Part shown: piece by piece, positions 1 to 6,019 of the stretch
How positions within the stretch are numbered: the first letter of the stretch is position 1
How the letters are laid out: the number at the start of each line of letters is the position of its first letter
Origin: Clostridia bacterium
GTDB lineage: Bacteria; Bacillota; Clostridia; Oscillospirales; Ruminococcaceae
Reading direction: 5' to 3'
DNA length: 10,182 bases
Assembly: GCA_003246805.1 (NCBI GenBank)
Contig: QKDG01000085.1
Span: 1 to 10,182, forward strand
Translations under genes and position numbers: made by a program
Notes under the pieces: generated by a model
Database searches by the model: none
Told to the model about the DNA's origin: nothing
Seen by the model: only the letters and a program-made list of their open reading frames with translations

Positions 1-353
1 GAACAAGGCTCAACATTACCGTCAAGCTCGTTTGTTTTTGCGTCGTGGCAAGCAAGAAACAGTGATGACCCTATCAGGTCTTTCCTTGAAGCTGAAATTA
101 TTGCATTTGCCTCAGCATGAACAGAACGGCACAGCTCGTATCTTTGCCCTCTCGGAACATTTAGCTTTTCTCTTGTGCAATAGCCTAAATCGCTGCAATT
201 TGCTCTTCCCCTTGGTGCCCCAGTATAGCCAGAAGAAATTATCTCATCATTTTTAACAATAATAGCACCAAATTTTCTTCTTATACAGGTAGCACGTTCA
301 AGAACAGTTTCTGCAATATCAAGATAATAGTTCATTTTATCACGTCTTTGCAT
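1..353 (-). CDS. dCMP deaminase (deoxycytidylate deaminase), 3' end missing
   Basis: This gene is read leftwards from an ATG at 353-351 and is still open at base 1, giving 117 complete residues of a protein that is usually about 150 aa. It belongs to the zinc-dependent cytidine/deoxycytidylate deaminase family and should convert dCMP to dUMP in the cytoplasm, feeding dTMP synthesis. Visible signatures are GAIIVKND (residues 29-36), GYTGAPRG (42-49) followed by NC, and the zinc/catalytic motif SVHAEANAI, with His79 as ligand and Glu81 as proton shuttle. The first cysteine of the EPCxxC motif is Cys117, two bases from the window edge; the second lies outside. The start is set by GGAGG (360-364 on the complement), 6 nt upstream. 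The same family includes Bacillus ComEB, but the GYTGAPRG/NC pattern fits a housekeeping dCMP deaminase. The gene diverges from rsmA. Confidence 0.9.
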   Translation of the reverse strand, partial: MQRRDKMNYYLDIAETVLERATCIRRKFGAIIVKNDEIISSGYTGAPRGRANCSDLGYCTREKLNVPRGQRYELCRSVHAEANAIISASRKDLIGSSLFLACHDAKTNELDGNVEPC

Positions 354-383
354 ATTAAACCTCCATTCAGAATAATCATATTT

Positions 384-412
384 ATTATATAGCAATAAAA
401 TAGCTTTTGCAA
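384..412 (-). promoter_or_regulatory. Sigma-A promoter of the dCMP deaminase gene
   Basis: On the minus strand, TTGCAA (412-407) and a perfect TATAAT (389-384) are separated by exactly 17 nt. Transcription should start near 377, leaving a leader of about 24 nt before the ATG at 353. Four of six -35 bases and all -10 bases match consensus. Confidence 0.7.
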
Positions 413-415
413 GCC

Positions 416-444
416 TTTACAATATACTGATTAAATGCTAATAT
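416..444 (+). promoter_or_regulatory. Sigma-A promoter of rsmA
   Basis: TTTACA (416-421) and TAATAT (439-444) are separated by 17 nt, and a TGC directly before the -10 makes it an extended -10 promoter. The start site should lie near 451, about 22 nt before the rsmA ATG. Its -35 box lies only 3 nt from the -35 box of the divergent dCMP deaminase promoter, so two polymerases could not easily bind at once. Confidence 0.65.
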
Positions 445-472
445 ATTAGATAACAACTGAACAAGAGGTATT

Positions 473-1333
473 ATGGAAAATTTATCAAATATAAATGTAA
501 TAAAAGAGCTGTTTGAAAAGCATGGGTTTTCATTTTCTAAAACACTGGGGCAGAATTTTTTGATAAACCCCTCAGTCTGTCCAAAAATAGCAGAGCAGGG
601 CAATGCAAAAAAAGGCTTTGGCATAATAGAAATTGGAACAGGAATAGGTGTTTTGACAAATGAGCTTGCCAAAAGGGCAGACAAGGTAGTAGCTGTTGAG
701 ATTGATGAAAGGCTCCTGCCGGTTCTTGAAGAAACTCTTTGCGAACATAAAAACATAAAAATAATAAATGCTGATGTAATGAAGATTAATCTACATGAGA
801 TTATTCAGGATGAATTTAAAGGGCTTAATGTTGCGGTATGTGCAAATCTGCCTTATTATATAACCTCACCGATAATAATGATGCTTTTAGAGCAACGGCT
901 TCCGTTAACGTCAATTACAGTAATGGTGCAAAAGGAAGCAGGGCAGCGCCTGTGCGCAAAGATGGGCAGCCGTGAGATGGGGGCCGTTACTGTGGCAGTG
1001 CGATATTTTAGCGAGCCTGAAATTTTGTTCAATGTTTCAAAGGGGAGCTTTATGCCAGCACCTAATGTGGACTCTTGTGTCGTACGCTTTAACGTAAAGG
1101 ATAAAACGCCAGAAGGGGTTACTGATGAAAAATTCTTCTTCAAGGTTGTCAGAGGCGCCTTTTCTCAAAGGAGGAAAACTCTATCAAATTCAGTAGCATC
1201 AGCGTTTGGTATAGATAAAAAGTCTGTGAATGAAGCTATTGAAAAATCAGGCCTGAGCCTTAATATCCGCCCTGAAGCACTACGCATGGAAGAATTCGTT
1301 GCTTTTTCTGAGAATCTAAAAGCTACTATATAA
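473..1333 (+). CDS. rsmA: 16S rRNA (adenine1518/1519-N6)-dimethyltransferase RsmA/KsgA
   Basis: The product dimethylates two adjacent adenines in the 3'-terminal helix of 16S rRNA (E. coli A1518 and A1519) using S-adenosylmethionine, late in 30S assembly. Loss of this enzyme gives kasugamycin resistance. At 286 aa it has the usual family length. Visible signatures are the N-terminal SKTLGQNFL (residues 22-30), the SAM-binding EIGTGIG loop (53-59), an acidic motif in VVAVEIDERL (72-81), NAD (99-101) and the catalytic NLPYYITSP (125-133). The C-terminal region carries the expected RGAFSQRRKTL. The ATG at 473 follows AGAGG (464-468) with a rather short 4-nt spacing. The gene stands alone between its own promoter and a terminator; the Bacillus-type neighbour rnmV is not seen here. 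The identification is secure. Confidence 0.97.
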   Translation: MENLSNINVIKELFEKHGFSFSKTLGQNFLINPSVCPKIAEQGNAKKGFGIIEIGTGIGVLTNELAKRADKVVAVEIDERLLPVLEETLCEHKNIKIINADVMKINLHEIIQDEFKGLNVAVCANLPYYITSPIIMMLLEQRLPLTSITVMVQKEAGQRLCAKMGSREMGAVTVAVRYFSEPEILFNVSKGSFMPAPNVDSCVVRFNVKDKTPEGVTDEKFFFKVVRGAFSQRRKTLSNSVASAFGIDKKSVNEAIEKSGLSLNIRPEALRMEEFVAFSENLKATI

Positions 1334-1345
1334 AAATTAATCTTC

Positions 1346-1380
1346 TGCTCTATTGAAATATCAATAGAGCAATTTATTTT
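1346..1380 (+). terminator. Rho-independent terminator after rsmA
   Basis: A perfect 10-bp inverted repeat (1346-1355 with 1362-1371, arm TGCTCTATTG) has a 6-nt loop and is followed by a T-rich tail, ATTTATTTT. It starts 12 nt after the rsmA stop codon. Confidence 0.8.
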
Positions 1381-1392
1381 ATATCTCAGATT

Positions 1393-1455
1393 TTACAGCG
1401 AAGGGGTTCGGGGGCCACCGCAAAGCCCCTTAAATACTCGCATCAAGTTCTGTAA
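1393..1455. repeat. Small GC-rich element bounded by 6-bp inverted repeats
   Basis: This 63-bp stretch is bounded by TTACAG (1393-1398) and its complement CTGTAA (1450-1455). Inside, AAGGGG (1401-1406) faces CCCCTT (1426-1431), with a CGG/CCG pair nested within, so it could fold into a compact hairpin. Bases 1399-1430 are markedly GC-rich in an otherwise AT-rich intergenic region. No ORF or RNA family is recognisable. It may be a small dispersed intergenic repeat of REP or MITE type; only one copy lies in this window, so that is unproven. Confidence 0.4.
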
Positions 1456-1471
1456 CTTAACTTTTATACTG

Positions 1472-1509
1472 CTCAACCTATGGGATATCAATAGGTTGAG
1501 TTTTTATTT
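1472..1509 (+). terminator. Second rho-independent terminator upstream of spoIIE
   Basis: A perfect 10-bp stem (CTCAACCTAT at 1472-1481 with its complement at 1491-1500) has a 9-nt loop and is followed directly by TTTTTATTT. It would stop read-through from rsmA and insulates the spoIIE promoter. Its 3' arm shares ATATCAATAG with the first terminator. Confidence 0.8.
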
Positions 1510-1524
1510 ACATCGGCACTTAAT

Positions 1525-1533
1525 TATGACAAA
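1525..1533 (-). promoter_or_regulatory. Possible Spo0A box overlapping the spoIIE -35
   Basis: On the minus strand this reads TTTGTCATA, matching the B. subtilis 0A-box consensus TTTGTCGAA at 7 of 9 positions, including TTTGTC intact. It covers the -35 hexamer of the putative spoIIE promoter, where Spo0A sites sit in Spo0A-activated sigma-A promoters. A single 7/9 match in AT-rich DNA is weak alone; its place before spoIIE gives it weight. Confidence 0.4.
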
Positions 1534-1558
1534 TTATGGAATTTATTTATAGTATAAT
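1526..1558 (+). promoter_or_regulatory. spoIIE promoter with long spacer
   Basis: A perfect TATAAT lies at 1553-1558, about 55 nt before the start codon. The best -35-like hexamer is ATGACA (1526-1531), 21 nt upstream rather than about 17. A conventional reading uses ATGACA with TATAGT (1548-1553) and a 16-nt spacer. The 21-nt reading resembles the Spo0A-activated spoIIE and spoIIG promoters of B. subtilis, which have over-long spacers. Confidence 0.5.
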
Positions 1559-1602
1559 ATTATCACTGGCATTATTCATAAACCAGAAAATTTTACAACA
1601 GT

Positions 1603-1607
1603 GGTGA
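1603..1607 (+). promoter_or_regulatory. Ribosome binding site that sets the spoIIE start
   Basis: GGTGA (1603-1607) matches the 3' part of the Shine-Dalgarno sequence and lies 5 nt before the ATG at 1613. The in-frame GTG at 1601 would overlap this site and has only AT-rich DNA upstream, so ATG 1613 is preferred. Confidence 0.6.
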
Positions 1608-1612
1608 GAAAG

Positions 1613-3904
1613 ATGTTAAAAAACAAAGCAATTTCACAAAGTGAAAACCCAAGCAAAATAAGCGGTGTTACATCCGTGATAGTGTTGTCATTTCTGGGAT
1701 ATATCGCTTCCAACACATCTATAACAGGGGGCTTATCACCCCTGAACGTAGCAATAGTAGCATGTGCGACCTTATCGCAGGGCATCGCCGTCTTTGCTAC
1801 AAGCCTAATTTCCTACATATTTAACGGAACAGCAACCTTTGCATTGCCACAGATAAGCTCAATGGTTGCGATTTTGTGCCTTAAATTTATAATGGGTGAT
1901 TTCTGGAAGAAAAAATCAAGCGGTGTATTTATTGCTGTTTCATCAGGTGCCATTATGATTGTGTTTGGCACTGTTCTTACATTTTTAGATGGCTTTGCCT
2001 ATGATAAACTGCTTTTAAGAATAGCACACGGAATACTGTGTGGCTGCACCTGCTATTTTATTATTACTGCACTTAATATAATAAAAAAAGAAAAAGTCAT
2101 ACCTATTTCAGGAACAGCAGGTGCTTCACTGGGTGTTATTTATGTACTATCGCTTGCAACGCTCACATCAATTGATATTTCTATAATTAATATAGGCAGA
2201 GTAGTGGGAATCCTTATAATGCTGCTTGCTATTAAGAAATATAAGCATATAGGTGGGGCAGTAAGTGGTGTATTAACCTCGTGCGGTGTGATATTATGCT
2301 CACCTGTATTGGGGAAAAGCACAATGCTGCTCGCCTGCGCAGGGCTTGTAGCAGGACTTTTCTGTGAGTTTGGCATTTTTGCGACGCTCATCTCATTCAT
2401 AGCGGCAAACGGTGTAGGGCTGATAGCAATAGGGATTACACCTGACGCTGTGTCCATGCTTATTGATACAGCGATAGCAACCATTATATTTGTCGTTATT
2501 CCATCGTCAGTATGGTCAAGAATTCTGCAATCAATAGGCTTTTCAGATTCTTCCATGGAAGTAATGGCGGAAACAGCAAGGCAGAAGCTTAACTTTGCTT
2601 CAAAATCAATTCACGATGTTAAAAGCTCAATAATAAAAGTATCAGATGCAATGGAAAAGAAAATAAGGGAACAGGACCTTGCAGCAAGGGTGTGTGAAAA
2701 TGTATGTTCAAAATGCAAGAACTGCCTGATGTGCTGGGAAGAAAACTTCAATGAAGTAAATACTGCTTTTTATAAAATTGAGCAGGCTTTAAACAATAAA
2801 GGGGAAATCAACATATCAGATTTTCCGCCCGAGCTAAGCCACTGTGTAAAGAATAATTTACTTGTTAACGAGTTTAACTCATCGTATAATGAAATTATAT
2901 ACAGGCATCGATTAAAGCATAATTTAAAGGAAATGCAGATAATGCTTGATGACCAGTTTTTTGCAATGGAGGAAATGCTCGATTCATTAGGCGAACAGCT
3001 CACAAGCTACTCACAGGCTGACAATTTTCTCTCAAAAAAAGTTCAGATATATTTGAATAAAAAGGGATTCTCTAATGCAAAGGCATGCGTTTTTCTAAAT
3101 AAACATGGCAGCCTTAATGTTGAAATTTATATCCCTAAATCAGTTAAAATCGATAATGCAGAATTGTCTGTCGATATTTCTTCAATAATCGAGAGAGAGC
3201 TTGAACTTCCCCGTTTTTCGGTTGTAGGCAATGTTACAAAAATCGAATTGTGTGAAAAGCCCTTATACGCAATTGATACAGGCGCCGCTCAGCAGCCCGG
3301 AAAACAAACGGAAGCATCAGGGGATGCATATGAGATTTTTTCTTATAATAATACCGAAACGTATGTGGTTTTATCCGACGGAATGGGCAGCGGGAAGAGG
3401 GCACAGCTTGATTCCCTGCTGGCTTCAAGCCTTATTTCGCGCCTTATCAGGGCTGGCATCGGGTGGTCTGCCGCTATACGTATAATAAATACTTCAATGA
3501 GAGTTAAAGCATGGGAAGAAAGCTTTGCGACAGTTGATATTTCTATTTTCAATTTGTATACGGGGGAATTAAAGCTAATCAAGGCAGGTGGCTCAGCAAC
3601 CTATTTAATAAGGGGAGAGCAGATAAAAAAGCTTGAGGCAAGCTCCTTGCCAATCGGGATTATTCAGGATATAAAACCTGTGATTCTGAGCATTGAGCTA
3701 AGGCCGAACGACATTATAATTTCGGCATCTGATGGAGTAGTTGAAGAAGCACTTGAAAGCATAAGGAAGATAGCTGTTGAGAATTTTCAACAAAAAGCTG
3801 ATGAAATGGCAGCAAAAATGATGAAAACAGCCAAGCATTTTTCGCAGGGGAGTCACGGCGACGATATAACAATTGTTGTATCAAAGCTTAGCCTGCAAAA
3901 ATAA
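1613..3904 (+). CDS. spoIIE: Stage II sporulation protein E, membrane PP2C-type serine phosphatase
   Basis: SpoIIE dephosphorylates the anti-anti-sigma factor SpoIIAA, which frees sigma-F in the forespore; in Bacillus it also acts at the polar septum with FtsZ. The protein is 763 aa from ATG 1613, somewhat shorter than the 827 aa of B. subtilis. Residues 18 to about 310 are a run of hydrophobic segments, consistent with the roughly ten transmembrane helices of the family. A charged, partly helical regulatory region follows to about 560, then the PP2C domain. Phosphatase motifs are SGDAYEIF (from 569), LSDGMGSGK with metal-ligand Asp589, the SASDG motif with Asp707, and HGDDITIVV with Asp750/Asp751. 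Near the start of the regulatory region lies a tight cluster of five cysteines (361, 365, 368, 371, 374) ending in CW. Flanking terminators and its own promoter suggest a single-gene unit. Presence of spoIIE marks an endospore former. Confidence 0.95.
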   Translation: MLKNKAISQSENPSKISGVTSVIVLSFLGYIASNTSITGGLSPLNVAIVACATLSQGIAVFATSLISYIFNGTATFALPQISSMVAILCLKFIMGDFWKKKSSGVFIAVSSGAIMIVFGTVLTFLDGFAYDKLLLRIAHGILCGCTCYFIITALNIIKKEKVIPISGTAGASLGVIYVLSLATLTSIDISIINIGRVVGILIMLLAIKKYKHIGGAVSGVLTSCGVILCSPVLGKSTMLLACAGLVAGLFCEFGIFATLISFIAANGVGLIAIGITPDAVSMLIDTAIATIIFVVIPSSVWSRILQSIGFSDSSMEVMAETARQKLNFASKSIHDVKSSIIKVSDAMEKKIREQDLAARVCENVCSKCKNCLMCWEENFNEVNTAFYKIEQALNNKGEINISDFPPELSHCVKNNLLVNEFNSSYNEIIYRHRLKHNLKEMQIMLDDQFFAMEEMLDSLGEQLTSYSQADNFLSKKVQIYLNKKGFSNAKACVFLNKHGSLNVEIYIPKSVKIDNAELSVDISSIIERELELPRFSVVGNVTKIELCEKPLYAIDTGAAQQPGKQTEASGDAYEIFSYNNTETYVVLSDGMGSGKRAQLDSLLASSLISRLIRAGIGWSAAIRIINTSMRVKAWEESFATVDISIFNLYTGELKLIKAGGSATYLIRGEQIKKLEASSLPIGIIQDIKPVILSIELRPNDIIISASDGVVEEALESIRKIAVENFQQKADEMAAKMMKTAKHFSQGSHGDDITIVVSKLSLQK

Positions 3905-3922
3905 AAATAATCATTGTGAAAA

Positions 3923-3955
3923 TTCAACAAAACTCACTGTTGAAAAATTATTTTT
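3923..3955 (+). terminator. Weak terminator after spoIIE
   Basis: A 7-bp stem (TTCAACA 3923-3929 with TGTTGAA 3938-3944) has an 8-nt loop and is followed by AAATTATTTTT. The stem is AT-rich and a short spacer precedes the T run, so it may be leaky. Outer sequences GTGAAAA and TTTTCTCAC could extend the pairing with a bulge. Confidence 0.45.
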
Positions 3956-3978
3956 CTCACGAATTTTACAAAAATCTA

Positions 3979-4013
3979 TTGCGTTGTTTGCATAAATATG
4001 CTACTATTATACT
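3979..4013 (+). promoter_or_regulatory. Promoter of the glgBCDA operon
   Basis: Two overlapping sigma-A-like readings exist. One is TTGCGT (3979-3984), 17 nt, TACTAT (4002-4007), with TGC immediately before the -10. The other is TTGTTT (3984-3989), 18 nt, TATACT (4008-4013). Both predict a start within about 25 nt of the glgB ATG. It is the only convincing promoter seen upstream of the four glg genes. Confidence 0.5.
3990..4001. repeat. Short palindrome inside the glg promoter
   Basis: GCATA and TATGC form a perfect 5-bp inverted repeat around an AA centre, placed in the spacer between the -35 and -10 of the glgB promoter. That is a natural operator position, but a 10-base palindrome is short and I recognise no regulator for it. 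Confidence 0.25.
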
Positions 4014-4034
4014 AATATGTAAGGGGGCACTATA

Positions 4035-5972
4035 ATGAAATTTGACATACCAAAACAATTTCAACTACCTATATATTTATATCATAACGGTGAGAATTTT
4101 GATGCTTCCGATTTCTTTGGCTGCCATCTTGTAAAAATCAACAAAACCAGTGGTTATGAATTCAAGGTATGGGCACCAAAAGCAAAATCAGTTTCTGTTG
4201 TTGGTGATTTTAATAATTGGGACAAAAATGCAAATCCGATGAAGAAAATAAGCGACGAAATTTGGATGGCTTTTATCCCCGATTTAGATACTTTTGATAC
4301 TTATAAATATTGTGTAACATCAAAAAATGGTACAACAAAAATGAAGGCAGACCCTTATGGAACACATATGGAAACAAAGCCGGATACCGGCTCCAAGATA
4401 TTTGATATTTCAGGCTTTAAGTGGACTGATACAAAATGGCAAGATAAAAAGAAGAATCAGAATATTTATAAAAGCCCTGTGAATATTTATGAGGTTAATT
4501 TAGGCTCATGGAAGAAAAATGAGGACGACACATATTATAGCTATGAAAAAATGGCTGACGAGCTTGTTCCTTATGTTAAATCTATGGGCTATACACATAT
4601 AGAGCTTATGCCGGTGGCTGAGTTCCCTTATGATGGTTCATGGGGATACCAGGTAATTGGCTATTATGCCCCGACGTCACGATTCGGAACTCCTTTTGAT
4701 TTTATGAAATTTATAAACAAATGCCACAATGCCGGTATTGGTGTTATTCTGGACTGGGTTCCTGCACATTTCCCAAAGGATGAAGCAGGCTTGTTTGAGT
4801 GGGACGGCAGCTGCTGCTATGAATATACATCACCTAAAAAAAGAGAGCATCTTTCATGGGGAACACGTGTTTTCGATTACGGCAAGCCTGAGGTATGCAG
4901 CTTTTTGATTTCAAACGCATTGTTCTGGCTTGAAAAATATCATATTGACGGCCTTAGGGTTGACGCTGTTGCATCAATGCTATACCTTGATTATGACAGA
5001 AGGGACGGCGAGTGGGAGGCTAACAAGAACGGTGGCAACGAGAATTTGGAGGCTATCAGCTTTATAAAAAAGCTGAATGAGGTTGTGTTTAGCAGAAATC
5101 CTTATGTTCTTATGATTGCAGAGGAATCAACAGCCTGGCCACTTGTAACAAAACCTACCGATATAGGCGGGCTTGGGTTCAATTTTAAATGGAACATGGG
5201 CTGGATGAATGATATGCTCCATTATATGAAGCTTGACCCTATTTATCGCGCCTTTAATCATGACAAGCTTACATTTTCGTTTTTTTACAGCTTTTCTGAA
5301 AACTATGTTCTGCCAATCTCACATGATGAGGTTGTTCACGGAAAAGGTTCACTTGTAAACAAAATGTTTGGGACAATTGAGCAGAAATTTGCTTGCCTAA
5401 AAGCATTCATGTGCTATATGATGGCGCACCCCGGCAAAAAGCTCAGTTTTATGGGGCAGGAGTTTGCGCAGTTCAGAGAATGGGATTATGAAAATTCACT
5501 TGAATGGTTTTTGATAGATAAATTTGACAACCACCGTAATTTTCATAATTTTGTTAAGGATTTGAATAGCTTTTATATAAAGAACCCGTCACTGTGGCAG
5601 AATGATGATTCATGGGAAGGCTTCAAGTGGATATCAAATGATGATTACAGGCAAAGTGTTATCGCATTCAGGCGAATTGATGACGATAATAATGAGATAA
5701 TTGCGGTGTGCAATTTTGTTCCTGTTATCAGAAGTGAATACAGAATAGGCGTTCCAGAAAAAGGGACGTATTATGAGGCCTTTAATTCATGTTCTGGTCT
5801 GTATGGAGGAGAAGGCATTACAAATCCTAATTTAAAAGCAGAAAAAACCCCGATGCATGGGTATGAATATTCAATAAAAATCAATATTCCGGCGCTATCG
5901 GTGATTTTATTAAAAAAGAGGAAAACAAATTCAAAAGGAATTAATAAAAAAATATCAGATATAAAAATTTAA
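4035..5972 (+). CDS. glgB: 1,4-alpha-glucan (glycogen) branching enzyme
   Basis: GlgB cuts alpha-1,4 glucan chains and rejoins them through alpha-1,6 bonds, creating glycogen branches. The 645-aa protein has an N-terminal CBM48 domain (FKVWAPKAKSVSVVGDFNNW, about residues 43-62), a GH13 catalytic barrel and an all-beta C-terminal domain. The four GH13 regions are clear: DWVPAHFP, GLRVDAV with nucleophile Asp310, IAEES with acid/base Glu363, and SHDEVVHGKGS with Asp431. It lacks the extra N1 domain of the 728-aa E. coli enzyme, as is common in Firmicutes. After the usual end (LSVILLK) there is a lysine-rich tail of about 17 residues. The ATG follows AAGGGGG (4021-4027) with 7-nt spacing. It is the first gene of the operon; glgC starts 47 nt after its stop. 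Confidence 0.97.
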   Translation: MKFDIPKQFQLPIYLYHNGENFDASDFFGCHLVKINKTSGYEFKVWAPKAKSVSVVGDFNNWDKNANPMKKISDEIWMAFIPDLDTFDTYKYCVTSKNGTTKMKADPYGTHMETKPDTGSKIFDISGFKWTDTKWQDKKKNQNIYKSPVNIYEVNLGSWKKNEDDTYYSYEKMADELVPYVKSMGYTHIELMPVAEFPYDGSWGYQVIGYYAPTSRFGTPFDFMKFINKCHNAGIGVILDWVPAHFPKDEAGLFEWDGSCCYEYTSPKKREHLSWGTRVFDYGKPEVCSFLISNALFWLEKYHIDGLRVDAVASMLYLDYDRRDGEWEANKNGGNENLEAISFIKKLNEVVFSRNPYVLMIAEESTAWPLVTKPTDIGGLGFNFKWNMGWMNDMLHYMKLDPIYRAFNHDKLTFSFFYSFSENYVLPISHDEVVHGKGSLVNKMFGTIEQKFACLKAFMCYMMAHPGKKLSFMGQEFAQFREWDYENSLEWFLIDKFDNHRNFHNFVKDLNSFYIKNPSLWQNDDSWEGFKWISNDDYRQSVIAFRRIDDDNNEIIAVCNFVPVIRSEYRIGVPEKGTYYEAFNSCSGLYGGEGITNPNLKAEKTPMHGYEYSIKINIPALSVILLKKRKTNSKGINKKISDIKI

Positions 5973-6019
5973 TGGCAAATGTTTATTGATATTACAAGAT
6001 TGATTTAGGTGGTGTATTT

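Noticed and set aside
32..256. 74-codon plus-strand open frame near the left edge
   Set aside because: It lies antisense to the dCMP deaminase gene, whose zinc-site motifs are unmistakable; its own translation shows no recognisable family or ribosome binding site.
1399..1445. tRNA-like segment (GGGGTTCGGGGGCC resembles a T-arm)
   Set aside because: No acceptor stem, D-arm or anticodon arm can be built around it; it is better described as an imperfect GC-rich hairpin.
1601..1612. GTG at 1601 as the spoIIE start (four extra residues)
   Set aside because: No ribosome binding site lies upstream of it, while GGTGA at 1603-1607 is correctly spaced for the ATG at 1613.
2140..2556. 138-codon minus-strand open frame inside spoIIE
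   Set aside because: It is antisense to the hydrophobic membrane domain of SpoIIE, shows no family motif, and has no promoter or ribosome binding site I could see.
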